Assembly (NCBI RefSeq): GCF_030813415.1
Contig: NZ_JAUSUF010000012.1
Coordinates: 36,622 to 100,621 of the forward strand
Direction: 5' to 3'
Source of the DNA: Eubacterium multiforme
GTDB taxonomy: Bacteria > Bacillota > Clostridia > Clostridiales > Clostridiaceae
DNA: 64,000 nt
Positions 9,684 to 19,930 of the stretch are shown here, in pieces. The position numbers and the translations under genes were made by a program. Numbering within the stretch: the first letter of the stretch is position 1; each line of letters opens with the position of its first letter. Under the pieces are notes generated by a model, which was not told the DNA's origin, did no database searches, and saw only the letters and a list, made by a program, of their open reading frames with translations.

Positions 9684-10904
9684 CTAGCCCTCCTCTGATA
9701 TCTTTTGTAATATTCCTAATGCAAAAAACATTGTAAGCATTGAAGATCCACCATAACTTATAAGTGGCAATGTTATACCTGTTAGTGGAATAAGTGCAAA
9801 TATACCTCCAATAATAACTAGAACTTGACAAGCTATCATTGCACTAAATCCAACTGCATTAAGTTGCAAAAATTCATCATCTGTAACAAATGCTGTTCTT
9901 ATACATCTATAAAATAATAAAAAATAAACAATCATTATCCCTATTCCAAAAACCATACCCATTTCTTCACAGATTGCTGCAAATATAAAGTCTGTCGTAT
10001 TTACAGGTACAAATCCTGGGTACCCTTGACCAAGTCCTGATCCCATCATTCCACCTGAAGATATTGAATACAATCCTTGTACTAATTGATAACTTTGATT
10101 TTGGGCATATTCCCAAGGATTTTTCCATATTAAAACCCTTTGTCTTACATGACCAAACATATAATATGCCGCAACTGATCCAACTGCAAAAAGACCTAAA
10201 CATGTTAATACATATTTTTTCTTTGCTGTTGCTATATATAACATTGTTACTGATATTCCAAAGAAAATTAATGCTGATCCTAAATCTCTTTGTAATACCA
10301 TACAACCTAAACTAAACATTACAACTAAGCCTGGTTGTATAAGCTTCTTAAAGTTTCCTTTAGAGTTATCTCCATTTTTATATTCTCTAAGTGCTGATGA
10401 TAAATATAACACTAATGCTATCTTTCCAAATTCTGAAGGCTGAAAACTTATAGGTCCAAATATGACCCAGTTTTTTGCTCCATAAACTTCTTTACCAATA
10501 ATAAGTGCCATTGGCATAAATATAAAAATTAATATCATGTATACATTTTTATATTTAGCAAAATTCCTAAAGTCTGGAAAAGCTTTAAGTATAACTATAA
10601 ATACAACTATACTAGCTAAAAACCACATTAATTGCTTTTCTGCTACGCTTGGATTTAATCTATAAAGCATAGCAATACCTATAACTACCAAAATACATGA
10701 AAAAGTAAGAATAAATTTATCCCCATCTGGATAAAATTTTCTAACAATAAAATGTGCAACAAATATAACTACACATAATATACCTCCAAAATATAAGGCA
10801 TTCTTGTCTATAGGAGTTTTTAGGATAGCTAAATTTCCGAAAAGAGCTATACATAATAAATACGTTAAGCCTAGCATTATGCTTTCTTTTTTACTTTTTA
10901 CCAT
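9684..10904 (-). CDS. FtsW/RodA/SpoVE family peptidoglycan polymerase
   Basis: This 406-residue SEDS protein has about ten membrane-spanning segments. Family motifs visible are NWVIFGPISFQPSEFGKIAL, LQRDLGSALIFF, SGGMMGSGLGQGYP with an extracellular acidic loop after it (TTDFIFAAICEEMG), and LPLISYGGSSML near the C-terminus. These proteins polymerise lipid II into glycan strands. The stop codon is followed immediately by the class B penicillin-binding protein gene, its likely partner. The upstream gene encodes an FHA-domain membrane protein 18 bases away, so the three are probably cotranscribed. Confidence 0.93.
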   Translation of the reverse strand: MVKSKKESIMLGLTYLLCIALFGNLAILKTPIDKNALYFGGILCVVIFVAHFIVRKFYPDGDKFILTFSCILVVIGIAMLYRLNPSVAEKQLMWFLASIVVFIVILKAFPDFRNFAKYKNVYMILIFIFMPMALIIGKEVYGAKNWVIFGPISFQPSEFGKIALVLYLSSALREYKNGDNSKGNFKKLIQPGLVVMFSLGCMVLQRDLGSALIFFGISVTMLYIATAKKKYVLTCLGLFAVGSVAAYYMFGHVRQRVLIWKNPWEYAQNQSYQLVQGLYSISSGGMMGSGLGQGYPGFVPVNTTDFIFAAICEEMGMVFGIGIMIVYFLLFYRCIRTAFVTDDEFLQLNAVGFSAMIACQVLVIIGGIFALIPLTGITLPLISYGGSSMLTMFFALGILQKISEEG

Positions 10905-10922
10905 TTAATCACCCCATGATAC

Positions 10923-11369
10923 CTAAGACAATACTTTAAACACTGCTGTTCCTATAGCTATCTTGTCCTTAGCAAATAATTTTACTCTTCCAGTAATTTT
11001 TTGACCATTTAAAAAAGTACCATTTGTACTATTTAAATCTTCTAACACAAGCGCATTATTTTTAACTGTTATTTTAGCATGATTTCCTGATACATATTGA
11101 TCTGTTAATACTACTGTGTTGCTACCTCTTCTACCTATTGTTGTTATATCTCTAATAGGTATTACCGACCCCATCTTTAACGACGTATTTTCTCCTACTT
11201 CTATTATCTCTATTCCATGATGTCTCTTTCTAACAGGTATAGGTCTTTTAGTATTACCTCCACCTTTTACATCCTTTGCCATTATCTTTAAAGCATAAAC
11301 AATTATAAAGTATAATAGTATGATAAAAATTATTCCAAATACGCCTGCAATAAATTTTGAAAAATCCAT
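10923..11369 (-). CDS. Membrane-anchored FHA domain protein
   Basis: The protein has one N-terminal membrane segment (about 8-27) and a C-terminal forkhead-associated domain that binds phosphothreonine peptides. FHA hallmarks are GRRGSNTVVL, VSGNHAKI and LEDLNSTNGTFLNG. The longest open frame begins 22 codons upstream. The sequence CGAGGTGAAAAG lies directly before the ATG at 11367-11369, giving 148 residues that start MDFSKFIAG, and I chose that start. Its position before an FtsW-type polymerase and a penicillin-binding protein suggests a link between Ser/Thr kinase signalling and wall synthesis. That link is inference; no kinase gene is in view. Confidence 0.88.
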   Translation of the reverse strand: MDFSKFIAGVFGIIFIILLYFIIVYALKIMAKDVKGGGNTKRPIPVRKRHHGIEIIEVGENTSLKMGSVIPIRDITTIGRRGSNTVVLTDQYVSGNHAKITVKNNALVLEDLNSTNGTFLNGQKITGRVKLFAKDKIAIGTAVFKVLS

Positions 11370-11534
11370 CTTTTCACCTCGAAAAATTACTTTATCTTTT
11401 TGATTATACACCAAAATACTATTAATTTCATACATTTATCTTACAATTATTGTTTACACAAACAATTAGGTAACTTTTACAGTAAATTTTTATAAAAGCT
11501 AATTAATTTATTTATAATATTTTGTTTCTAATGT

Positions 11535-14360
11535 TTAATTTAATATTTTGCTTAAGTATTTCCCTGTATATGATTCTTTTATTTTACATATTTTTTCTGG
11601 AGTTCCAACACCTACTATTGTTCCTCCCTTATCTCCACCTTCTGGACCTAAATCTATAATATAATCTGCACATTTTATCATATCTAAGTTATGTTCTATT
11701 ACTACTACTGAGTTTCCTGCATCTACAAGTCTTTGAAGTATTCCAATTAATCTATTAACATCATCAATATGAAGACCTGTTGTTGGTTCATCTAATATAT
11801 ATAATGTCTTTCCTGTACTTCTTTTTGAAAGTTCAGATGCAAGTTTAATTCTTTGTGCTTCTCCTCCTGATAGTTGAGTTGATGGTTGACCAAGCCTTAT
11901 ATATCCAAGACCTACATCATATAATGTTTGAAGTTTATTTTTAATTCTTGGAATATGTTCAAAGAACTCTAAAGCTTCCTCAACTGTCATATTTAAAACA
12001 TCATCTATATTTTTACCTTTATATTTTACTTCTAGAGTTTCTCTATTATACCTTTTTCCTTTACATACTTCACAAGGAACATAAACATCTGATAAAAATT
12101 GCATTTCGATTTTTATTATTCCATCACCAGAACAAGCTTCACATCTTCCACCTTTAACATTAAAGCTAAATCTTCCAGGTTTGTAACCTCTCATTTTTGC
12201 TTCAGGAGTTTGAGAGAATAATTCTCTAATTACATCAAAAGTTCCTGTATAAGTTGCTGGATTAGAACGTGGGGTTCTTCCAATTGGACTTTGATCTATA
12301 TCTATTATTTTATCTATATTTTCGTATCCCTTTATTTCTTTGTAAGCTCCTACTGGATTTCTACTTTTATTTATTAATTTATTTAATCCTTTATATAATA
12401 TTTCATTAACTAAAGTACTTTTTCCTGAACCTGAAACACCAGTAACTATTGTTAAAACTCCAAGAGGAAAATCTACCTTTATATTTTTTAGGTTATTTTC
12501 TTTTGCTCCTACAACAGTAATTTTGTTTCCATTACCTTTTCTTCTTTCCTTTGGTGCTTTAATTTCCTTTTCTCCTGTTAAGTATTGTGCTGTTATTGAA
12601 TCCTTACACTTTTTAATTTCATCTATAGTTCCTGCAGCTACAATCTTTCCACCATGTTCTCCTGCACCAGGTCCAATATCAACAATAAAATCAGCTTCTT
12701 TTATAGTATCTTCATCATGTTCAACAACAATAACAGTATTTCCAACATCTCTAAGGTGTTTTAATGTTTTTATAAGTCTATCATTATCCCTTTGATGAAG
12801 TCCTATACTAGGTTCATCTAAAATATATAAAACCCCCATAAGTGCAGAACCAATTTGAGTTGCAAGCCTTATTCTTTGAGATTCTCCTCCAGATAAAGTT
12901 CCTGAACTTCTTGATAAATTCAAATAATCTAAACCTACATCTACTAAGAATTTTAATCTGCTGCTTATTTCTTTTACTATTTGCTCACTTATTATTTTGT
13001 TCTTCTCTGAAAATTCCACATTATTTATAAAATCTAATTCTTCTTTTATTGGAAGAGTTGTAAATTCATAAATGTTTTCACCTCCAACAGTTACTGCAAG
13101 AGCTTCCTTATTAAGCCTTGCCCCCTTACATTTTGGACAATACTTATTACTCATATATTGTTCTATATCACTTTTTATAATATCTGAGTTTGTTTCTCTA
13201 TATCTTCTTTGAAGTGAGTTTATTTCTCCCTCCCAAGCAGAGTTATAATTTGCCTTAACTCCCTCTTTAACATAATCAACCTTTAATCTCTTTCCTTCAG
13301 TTCCATATAAAATTATATTTACTATATTTTTTGGAAGATCCTTTATTGGAGTATTTAAATCAAATTTATATTCTTTACTTAATGCCTTTAAGAAAGCAAA
13401 TGTCCAAGAATCTTCCTTTAATCTACCTTCACCCCAACAGGCAATTGCCCCTTCCATAATACTTAAATTTTTGTTTGGAATTATTAGATTTTCATCAATC
13501 TCTATTAATGTACCAAGTCCATCACAATAATCACATTTTCCAAAGGGTGAATTAAATGAAAACATTCTTGGTGCTAACTCTTCTATGCTTATTCCACAGT
13601 CTGGGCAAGAAAACTTTTCACTGTATAGAGTATCTCCAGCTCCAACTTCATTTATTATAACTAAACCTTCACCAAGTTTTAATGCTGTTTCTATTGAGTC
13701 TGTAAGTCTTCCTTCAATGCCTTCCTTAATAACTAATCTATCTACCACAGCTTCTATACTATGCTTTTTATTTTTTTCTAATTTTACTTCATCCTCTGTA
13801 AGGTCATAAATTTCTCCATCAATTCTAGCTCTTACAAATCCATTCTTTTTAATATTTTCTAATATTTTTTCGTGAGTTCCTTTTCTTCCTCTTACAACTG
13901 GAGCTAAAATTTGAACCTTAGTTCTCTCTTCAAGTTCCATTACCTTATCTATAATTTGATCTACAGATTGTTGGCTTATTACCTTTCCACACTTTGGACA
14001 ATGTGGAATACCAACTCTTGCATAAAGAAGTCTTAAATAATCATATATTTCTGTTATTGTTCCAACTGTTGATCTTGGATTTTTACTTGTTGTCTTCTGG
14101 TCTATAGAAATTGCTGGTGACAACCCTTCAATATATTCAACATCAGGCTTATTCATTTGACCTAAAAATTGTCTTGCGTAAGCTGATAATGATTCAACAT
14201 ATCGCCTTTGTCCTTCTGCATAAAGGGTATCAAAGGCAAGAGATGATTTACCTGAACCTGAAAGTCCTGTAAAAACTATTAATTTATCTCTAGGTATTTC
14301 TAAACTAACATTTTTTAAATTATGTACCTTAGCTCCTTTTATTATAATCTTATCCTTCAT
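11535..14360 (-). CDS. uvrA: Excinuclease ABC subunit A
   Basis: This 941-residue protein is the full-length damage-recognition ATPase of nucleotide excision repair. It has two ABC modules. The first shows Walker [15 protein letters not shown] (residues 31-44) and signature [14 protein letters not shown]. The second shows [15 protein letters not shown] and [13 protein letters not shown]. Zinc-finger cysteines appear as CPKCGK, CPDCG/CDYC and CEAC/CEVC. The start follows GAGAGGAACTTAAGAT. A consensus promoter and a LexA-like box precede it (14424-14475). In related clostridia uvrB normally lies directly upstream. Here six accessory genes separate them. Confidence 0.97.
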   Translation of the reverse strand: MKDKIIIKGAKVHNLKNVSLEIPRDKLIVFTGLSGSGKSSLAFDTLYAEGQRRYVESLSAYARQFLGQMNKPDVEYIEGLSPAISIDQKTTSKNPRSTVGTITEIYDYLRLLYARVGIPHCPKCGKVISQQSVDQIIDKVMELEERTKVQILAPVVRGRKGTHEKILENIKKNGFVRARIDGEIYDLTEDEVKLEKNKKHSIEAVVDRLVIKEGIEGRLTDSIETALKLGEGLVIINEVGAGDTLYSEKFSCPDCGISIEELAPRMFSFNSPFGKCDYCDGLGTLIEIDENLIIPNKNLSIMEGAIACWGEGRLKEDSWTFAFLKALSKEYKFDLNTPIKDLPKNIVNIILYGTEGKRLKVDYVKEGVKANYNSAWEGEINSLQRRYRETNSDIIKSDIEQYMSNKYCPKCKGARLNKEALAVTVGGENIYEFTTLPIKEELDFINNVEFSEKNKIISEQIVKEISSRLKFLVDVGLDYLNLSRSSGTLSGGESQRIRLATQIGSALMGVLYILDEPSIGLHQRDNDRLIKTLKHLRDVGNTVIVVEHDEDTIKEADFIVDIGPGAGEHGGKIVAAGTIDEIKKCKDSITAQYLTGEKEIKAPKERRKGNGNKITVVGAKENNLKNIKVDFPLGVLTIVTGVSGSGKSTLVNEILYKGLNKLINKSRNPVGAYKEIKGYENIDKIIDIDQSPIGRTPRSNPATYTGTFDVIRELFSQTPEAKMRGYKPGRFSFNVKGGRCEACSGDGIIKIEMQFLSDVYVPCEVCKGKRYNRETLEVKYKGKNIDDVLNMTVEEALEFFEHIPRIKNKLQTLYDVGLGYIRLGQPSTQLSGGEAQRIKLASELSKRSTGKTLYILDEPTTGLHIDDVNRLIGILQRLVDAGNSVVVIEHNLDMIKCADYIIDLGPEGGDKGGTIVGVGTPEKICKIKESYTGKYLSKILN

Positions 14361-14423
14361 ATCTTAAGTTCCTCTCTTTTAACTTATAACCTTATTTTAA
14401 ACCTATATTTATTAATTAATTCC

Positions 14424-14475
14424 CGAACATAAGTTCCCATAAATTAATTGTAATTTCTTATCTTTATATTGTCAA
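14424..14475 (-). promoter_or_regulatory. uvrA promoter with LexA (SOS) box
   Basis: On the minus strand TTGACA (14470-14475), a 17-base spacer and TACAAT (14447-14452) form a near-consensus sigma-A promoter. Ten bases downstream is GAACTTATGTTCG (14424-14436). It matches the Gram-positive DinR/LexA consensus CGAAC-N4-GTTCG in all but the outermost base on one side. Its position over the probable start site fits repression of uvrA that is relieved on DNA damage. Confidence 0.8.
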
Positions 14476-14581
14476 TTATATCACTATTTTTTATTATTAC
14501 TAAAAAATAAATTTTATTACTTAATAATTTTACTTTTAGTTAAATAAATAATCATATTATATAAATTTATAAATAAAAAAA

Positions 14582-14636
14582 CAAAATAATAAATCCTTTA
14601 AAGTAAATCTAACTTTAATAAAAATTTATTATTTTG
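14582..14636 (-). terminator. Terminator after the zinc-ribbon/TcaA-like gene
   Basis: CAAAATAATAAAT at 14582-14594 pairs perfectly with 14624-14636, and a long T run follows on the minus strand. The right half and its flank are nearly identical to the terminator at 48161-48227. Confidence 0.75.
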
Positions 14637-14665
14637 CCTTTTTATAGTTAATTAAAATTTATAAC

Positions 14666-15940
14666 TTATTTATTTTCTTTAGTTTCACTTATAGCTGTTA
14701 AAACTAGCTCACCATCTGGTTTCTTACTAAATTTATATACATTTTCAAAATATCTTGTTTTAGGATTATCATATCCTTTAGAAATATCATAAACTTCACT
14801 ACAAGTTACAGAGCCCTCATTTTTATCTTTATCAAATTTAAGATCCTTAATATCTAAAGATATAAAATCCTCTCTAATATTTTGCTTATATATTGATCCT
14901 ATTACTTTTGATTGAGAATTATATATTTGACTTCCAGGTTCTAAATAATCTTTTATATAATTAAAATCATTATTATTTACAGCATATGCAAAGGATGAAT
15001 CATAATTTCTAATTAAATTATAAACCTGTGCTTTAAAATCTTCGTCTTCCTTTACAGCTTGTGAAAAGTCTATATACATATTATCTGAATAAGAATCTAC
15101 AGTATAATTACTACTTCTTAGCTTTTTACCATCCTTTTCTCCAATTGCATAAATAATTGACTTATTATCTACTGGTCCAAAGTTACTTGCATCATTTATA
15201 CTTACTCCTGTATCTTTTCCATTTACATATAGTTTTGCACTTGGAATATCACTTTGTATATTTATATATTTAAGATTATCAAAAATGTTAATTGTTTTCT
15301 TTTGATCAGTCATTAAATTAACAGGGATATTTTCACTTTTTTTAATATACTTATTGTTAACTTCTGCAAGAACTATGTAATTCGCAGGCATTAATGGTCC
15401 AATTTCTGAGTTTTCCTTTACATTTTTATATTCTTTTCCATTAACCTTTATATTAGCATCTTTTATATTTGTTTTTACTTCTATGTATGAAGGTTTTACT
15501 ACAATTTTATATTCTGGAAATATTAAAAACTTATGTCCAACCTTTTTTAATGAGAATACATCATTATTATTTGCACTTCCTCCATTTTTTATTGACTCAA
15601 CATCTGATTTAAGAATATTTTTTACATTGTCTACATATGATGGATTACTTTGAAAATAATCTAATAATATCTTTGTATTGTCTTTATCAATAGTTATTCT
15701 TGAGTCATCACTTGCTAATATACTTTGAAGTTCTCCTTCATTTTTTGAACCTATTGCCTCATTAAATTTTGTTATTGCTAGTTCTGGATTAGAAAAATGT
15801 TTGTTTAATGGTATATATATACCTATTAAAACTATTATTATTGCTATTATAGGTATAATTATTTTTAGTTTTTTATTATTACATTTAGGACATTTTCCAC
15901 TTTCATCTAGCTTACTTCCACACTTAGTACAATAATTCAT
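14666..15940 (-). CDS. Zinc-ribbon membrane protein of the YvbJ/TcaA type
   Basis: This 424-residue protein begins with a zinc ribbon (CTKCGSKLDESGKCPKC), followed by a single membrane segment (about 27-46) and a long extracytoplasmic region. The outer region carries PEGA-like stretches with short VNGK repeats (NIKVNGKEY, AKLYVNGKDTG). It ends in a helical-plus-strand domain resembling the last domain of TcaA/YvbJ proteins. The architecture is that of Bacillus YvbJ and staphylococcal TcaA, which are linked to glycopeptide response and wall stress. The function here is unproven. The neighbouring divergent gene also starts with a zinc ribbon and encodes a membrane protein, which suggests a functional pair. 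The start follows AGGAGGAAG. Confidence 0.8.
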   Translation of the reverse strand: MNYCTKCGSKLDESGKCPKCNNKKLKIIIPIIAIIIVLIGIYIPLNKHFSNPELAITKFNEAIGSKNEGELQSILASDDSRITIDKDNTKILLDYFQSNPSYVDNVKNILKSDVESIKNGGSANNNDVFSLKKVGHKFLIFPEYKIVVKPSYIEVKTNIKDANIKVNGKEYKNVKENSEIGPLMPANYIVLAEVNNKYIKKSENIPVNLMTDQKKTINIFDNLKYINIQSDIPSAKLYVNGKDTGVSINDASNFGPVDNKSIIYAIGEKDGKKLRSSNYTVDSYSDNMYIDFSQAVKEDEDFKAQVYNLIRNYDSSFAYAVNNNDFNYIKDYLEPGSQIYNSQSKVIGSIYKQNIREDFISLDIKDLKFDKDKNEGSVTCSEVYDISKGYDNPKTRYFENVYKFSKKPDGELVLTAISETKENK

Positions 15941-16068
15941 AATCTTCCTCCTAATTTATATTAAATTTTTTCTTCCACACATTAGTATAATAATTTATGG
16001 AACAAATTTAAATATTTTCTTGTATTTTTAACAATATTTCCCCTTTTGCTAGGACCTTTTAGGTATAT

Positions 16069-16098
16069 TTGACATTTATATGTAAATTTAGGTATAAT
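16069..16098 (+). promoter_or_regulatory. Promoter of the zinc-ribbon Yip1-like gene
   Basis: TTGACA (16069-16074) and TATAAT (16093-16098) are separated by 18 bases. Both hexamers are perfect sigma-A consensus, about 30 bases before the ATG with an AAAGGAGGAA site between. Confidence 0.8.
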
Positions 16099-16127
16099 TT
16101 TTTAGTTAACACAAAGGAGGAATAATT

Positions 16128-16829
16128 ATGTTTTGCCCAAACTGTGGAAGTAAACTTTCAGATGATTCTACTTTTTGTCCAAACTGTGGAACAAAAATAG
16201 AACAACAACACAACCCTAATAATGGACCTGATTTAACTAAGGATTTTTCAAAAATAGTTGTTGAATGTATTAAAAATCCAATTAAAGAAATTTCAAATCT
16301 TAAAGAAACATTAAGTGATACTAATAATTATATTTATTTAGGTATTTTAGCATTAATAATACCTTTTTTAATTACTATATCACTAAAGTTCTTTACTCCA
16401 CGTATAGCTATAGTAATACCATTTCATGAGATTTTCTTATCTTCTTTAATTAATTTAGTAGTTTTTTACGGAATAATGTTATTTTTAATATTTGCAATTT
16501 ATAAATTTATTTTTAAAGAAGAACTTAGGCTTCAAGACTTTCTTAAAGTAGTTCTTGCTGCTTTAATAGTTAAAGGAGCTTTTATACTTATACAATTCTT
16601 AGTATCAATAATAAGTTTTAAGTTCTCTATCGCTATTTATATAGTTGGATCAATGGCTTCTATATTAATTTTATATAGTGGATTTAAAGAAATAGTTAAA
16701 GATTCTAATAAACTTTTATATACATTCTCAGGGTCATATTTAGTAGCTATCTTTTTTGCAAATTATATAATAGCAAAAATTATAATGATAAACATAGTAT
16801 CATTATTTATAGGAAGTATATTTTATTAA
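16128..16829 (+). CDS. Zinc-ribbon, Yip1-like integral membrane protein
   Basis: The 233-residue product opens with a double-knuckle zinc ribbon (CPNCGSKLSDDSTFCPNCG, residues 3-21). It continues with an amphipathic linker and about five hydrophobic segments between residues 75 and 233, in the manner of Yip1/YIF1-type membrane domains. It is transcribed divergently from the zinc-ribbon/TcaA-like gene, with 187 bases between them. I cannot assign a reaction. The shared zinc ribbon and arrangement suggest the two act on the same envelope process, by inference. It ends at a strong bidirectional terminator. Confidence 0.7.
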   Translation: MFCPNCGSKLSDDSTFCPNCGTKIEQQHNPNNGPDLTKDFSKIVVECIKNPIKEISNLKETLSDTNNYIYLGILALIIPFLITISLKFFTPRIAIVIPFHEIFLSSLINLVVFYGIMLFLIFAIYKFIFKEELRLQDFLKVVLAALIVKGAFILIQFLVSIISFKFSIAIYIVGSMASILILYSGFKEIVKDSNKLLYTFSGSYLVAIFFANYIIAKIIMINIVSLFIGSIFY

Positions 16830-16861
16830 AAAATGCTGGTATTTTAAATACCAGCATTTTT
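16830..16861. terminator. Bidirectional terminator between convergent genes
   Basis: AAAATGCTGGTATTT and AAATACCAGCATTTTT form a 15-bp stem with A and T runs on either side. It serves the plus-strand zinc-ribbon gene and the minus-strand C_GCAxxG_C_C gene. Confidence 0.85.
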
Positions 16862-16908
16862 ATCTATAACTATATTTTAAATATTCATCTAAAAGATAGA
16901 ATTATTTA

Positions 16909-17352
16909 TTATAATTCTTTTTCTCTTATAATAATTTTAGCAGTTTCTTCTGCCATTTCTCCTGTAAATCTAACGCATTGGTCCTTATGTTCCTTTGAAC
17001 CTTTTACCATACCTTTAGTTAATACTTTACAGCAAGTACATTTATTCATATCAATAAACTTATCATAAAGTTCTTTAGATAATTCTAAAACCTTAGCAGA
17101 CTCTTCTCCTCTAGCTTCACTTCTTCCAAATATCATTCCAAGTACTAATATTCCACCAGTTAATGCTCCACAAGTACAACCAGCTCGTCCTATTCCAACT
17201 GGAAAACCTGATGCCATCTTTACAACATCATCACTTAGTTCTTTCATAAATTCATCCTTTAAGGTTTTAACAATTGCTTCAGAACAAAAGAAATCACCGT
17301 CTCTATAATATTTTTCAGCAGTTTCTCTTATATTTTTTAAATCATTACTCAT
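16909..17352 (-). CDS. C_GCAxxG_C_C family redox-type protein
   Basis: This 147-residue protein matches the C_GCAxxG_C_C family. Cys-rich landmarks are FCSEAIV, AGCTCGALTGG, KCTCCKVLTKG and KDQCVRFTGEMAE. The cysteines are spaced as in proteins thought to bind a metal or undergo redox chemistry, and the biochemical role is not established. The longest frame starts at a GTG that overlaps the ribosome binding site. I use the ATG four codons later (17350-17352), 11 bases after GAGAGG. It lies in the accessory block between uvrB and uvrA, just downstream of a Pr6Pr-like membrane gene on the same strand. Confidence 0.8.
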   Translation of the reverse strand: MSNDLKNIRETAEKYYRDGDFFCSEAIVKTLKDEFMKELSDDVVKMASGFPVGIGRAGCTCGALTGGILVLGMIFGRSEARGEESAKVLELSKELYDKFIDMNKCTCCKVLTKGMVKGSKEHKDQCVRFTGEMAEETAKIIIREKEL

Positions 17353-17408
17353 TATGATACACACCTCTCTTCTTAAGATAAAATAATTTTATCATAAAGA
17401 AAAAGGTT

Positions 17409-18071
17409 TTAATTATTATTTGCAAATTTTACTGATTTTTTTCTAAAACTATTAACTTTATTTAGTAGCTTGTCCACACTAACTATAATAAATGCCATAA
17501 CTAAAAATTCTACAACTAATTGTATTACATTCATAAAAAACTTATTTAAAGATATTACATTTAAATCTAAGAATGGATAAGGATATACATTTATAACTTT
17601 TCCAAAAAATAATGCAATGAAAAGATAAACTATAGGAAATATAACCCAATATCTAATATCTTTATAAGTATAATCTCCTTTTTCACCAAATACTATCCAA
17701 TCTAGTACAAAGGCAATTGGAGCAAATCCATGTAATATATAACTTTGAATCATTTCAATTCCCTGTTGATTCCATGCAGATTCTAAAACAAAGAAATAAA
17801 CAAGTCCTGCTATACATATATATAAAGTTAATGCACCTCTTACACTTTTTTTATTTAAAAATTTTATTTTTTCATTTAAAAAGGACTTATTAATAAACCA
17901 AAGCATAACTAAAATATTGCTATACTCTGTAAAATATGAAAAATATCCAATTACTCTCCCAAAAGGAGTTGGAATTTTAGTTGCAATCATTTGACAAATA
18001 AAAGATCCAGTTAATGCAGCTAATATAAGAATTCCTGCAAAACCTCTCCAAATTTTTTTGTTTTTTTCCAT
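17409..18071 (-). CDS. Pr6Pr family integral membrane protein
   Basis: This 220-residue protein has six predicted membrane segments. It resembles the Pr6Pr family (related to the FAR-17a/AIG1-like six-helix fold), with the typical segment FSYFTEYSNILVMLWF at about residues 44-59 and a conserved tryptophan/histidine region (ILHGFAPIAFVLDW). The function is unknown. The start is an ATG behind AGAGGTGACC. It lies between aspT and the C_GCAxxG_C_C gene in the accessory block. A small inverted repeat (17377-17393) follows it. Confidence 0.7.
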   Translation of the reverse strand: MEKNKKIWRGFAGILILAALTGSFICQMIATKIPTPFGRVIGYFSYFTEYSNILVMLWFINKSFLNEKIKFLNKKSVRGALTLYICIAGLVYFFVLESAWNQQGIEMIQSYILHGFAPIAFVLDWIVFGEKGDYTYKDIRYWVIFPIVYLFIALFFGKVINVYPYPFLDLNVISLNKFFMNVIQLVVEFLVMAFIIVSVDKLLNKVNSFRKKSVKFANNN

Positions 18072-18187
18072 TTGGTCACCTCTTTAGTATTCTTTTTACT
18101 TAATATAATAATTATATCCATTTTATTTTGATAGTCAAATTATTTGATTGTTAACATTTAATGAATAAGAATTAGTTCCAAAATAAA

Positions 18188-18228
18188 AAAGCTAATTAAT
18201 ACAAATTTTATAAGTATTAATTAGCTTT
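18188..18228 (-). terminator. Terminator after aspT
   Basis: AAAGCTAATTAATAC (18188-18202) pairs perfectly over 15 bp with 18214-18228. An A run at 18185-18190 gives a T run on the minus transcript. Confidence 0.85.
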
Positions 18229-18234
18229 AAAATA

Positions 18235-19902
18235 TTATCTTACAAATAATAATCCTATTGTAAGTGGTCCCATAATTGTTATTAATATATTACCTACTGC
18301 ATAAGATGGTGTATAACTTAATGCAAATATACTACTTCCATTTTCTTCAGTAATTGCATTTAATGCAGCTGTTATTGTACCTGCTCCACAAAGAGATCCA
18401 ATTATATCTACTGGTTCTAATTTTAGTACATATTTTCCAAAATATAATGAAAGTATATGTGGTATTAAAGATACAAGTATACCAATTAAAAGTACTGCAA
18501 ATCCCATAGATTTTAGTGCTGGAACAAAGGCTGCCCCTGCTTCTAAACCTACTACTGAAATGAATAAATTTAATCCTACACTTTTTAAGAACCAACGTGT
18601 TGATGCTGGTATTTCTCCAAAACGTGGATGTTTATTTTGGTACCATCCAAATAGTAACCCTGAGAATAATGCTCCACCACCACTACCAAGAGTTAATGGA
18701 ACATTGTGTATTGTTAATGCTAATGTACCAATTAATACACCTACTACAATACCAAAGGTTAAGTAACTAACATCAGTTGATGATCCAACATCTTTTATAT
18801 ATCCAAACTCTTTAATTATTTTTCCTATTGCATGTGATGGTCCTAATATTACTAATAAATCTCCATTTTTCATTTGAGTTTCATCTTCTAAAGTTTTACC
18901 ATTTCTCTTAACTGAGATTAACATAATATTATTATTATATAAATCTTGTAGATTTTTTAAGTTAAATTCTTTTGTTAAAATTATCTCTGATTTGCTTAGT
19001 GATACATTTCTATATTTTTCATCTGAAGTTTCAGTTAAATTAGAATCTGCTACTTCTATCATTTCTGTAAGCGTACCTATTATTGTAATGTAATCTCCAG
19101 CTGATAGCTTAGTATCTTTATTAAAATTAACCTCTTCATTATTATGAAATACCTTCTCAAAAGTTAGTTTATTTTTAAATTCTTTTTCAATATCCTCAAC
19201 AGTTTTTCCTACATAACTTGAATTTTCATTTATTAAGAAAGAACGCATTTTAATATTATTTAAAACAACTGAATCACTTGTTGTATCACCTTTAAAATGT
19301 ATTTTTTCAATCATTCTTTTAGTTTCTTGTTTTAAATTTACTCCTAAAAGCATTGGAGCAATATTTTTTAAGAATATAAGCACTCCAACAGTTCCAAATA
19401 CATATGTTATTGCATATGCAATTGCTACTTTAGATTCCATAATTGTTTTTTCTATAGAGGAAATATCTAATCCATTAATTGCTGATGCAGAAGTACCGAT
19501 AACTGCTGATTGTGTTAAAGAACCTGCTATTATACCTGCACCTTCTCCTGCACTAACATGAAATATTTTAAAGCAGCCCATTGCAACAGCAAAGGCAACT
19601 ATACTGAAAAATATAGCATGGATTACAAGTTTTACTCCTGACTTCTTTAAGCTATTTACAAAGGCTGGTCCAACTTCATAACCTATTGTAAATATAAATA
19701 GACTAAAAAATATATTTTTTACTATAGGAGAAATTTTAAATAATCCTAGTTGTCCTAAAATTAATCCTATTATAAGTGTTCCAACTGTTGATCCTAAACT
19801 AAAGGACTTATATTTTAATTTTCCTATTAAATATCCAAATGCTAAACAAATAAAAATTGCTACACTTGGATTCTTCTCCAAGAAATCAATTACTATATTC
19901 AA
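18235..19902 (-). CDS. aspT: Aspartate:alanine antiporter
   Basis: This transporter belongs to the AAE family (AspT): two five-helix membrane halves flanking a cytoplasmic region with two TrkA-C (RCK_C) domains at about residues 205-285 and 295-370. Family features include GTLIIGLILGQLG near residue 45 and SLCGAGTITAAL near the C-terminus. It exchanges external aspartate for internal alanine. Paired with aspartate 4-decarboxylase, which uses a proton in the cytoplasm, it generates proton-motive force. The open frame begins at a GTG inside the ribosome binding site. The TTG at 19900-19902, six bases after AGAAGGTG, is the better start (555 residues). The aspD stop lies 28 bases upstream, so the two form one operon. 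Confidence 0.92.
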   Translation of the reverse strand: MNIVIDFLEKNPSVAIFICLAFGYLIGKLKYKSFSLGSTVGTLIIGLILGQLGLFKISPIVKNIFFSLFIFTIGYEVGPAFVNSLKKSGVKLVIHAIFFSIVAFAVAMGCFKIFHVSAGEGAGIIAGSLTQSAVIGTSASAINGLDISSIEKTIMESKVAIAYAITYVFGTVGVLIFLKNIAPMLLGVNLKQETKRMIEKIHFKGDTTSDSVVLNNIKMRSFLINENSSYVGKTVEDIEKEFKNKLTFEKVFHNNEEVNFNKDTKLSAGDYITIIGTLTEMIEVADSNLTETSDEKYRNVSLSKSEIILTKEFNLKNLQDLYNNNIMLISVKRNGKTLEDETQMKNGDLLVILGPSHAIGKIIKEFGYIKDVGSSTDVSYLTFGIVVGVLIGTLALTIHNVPLTLGSGGGALFSGLLFGWYQNKHPRFGEIPASTRWFLKSVGLNLFISVVGLEAGAAFVPALKSMGFAVLLIGILVSLIPHILSLYFGKYVLKLEPVDIIGSLCGAGTITAALNAITEENGSSIFALSYTPSYAVGNILITIMGPLTIGLLFVR

Positions 19903-19930
19903 AAAAATCACCTTCTACTTATTTTAAAAA

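Noticed and set aside
12523..12795. Plus-strand ORFs inside uvrA and other minus-strand genes
   Set aside because: They have no ribosome binding sites, no recognisable domains and lie in full-length conserved genes on the other strand.
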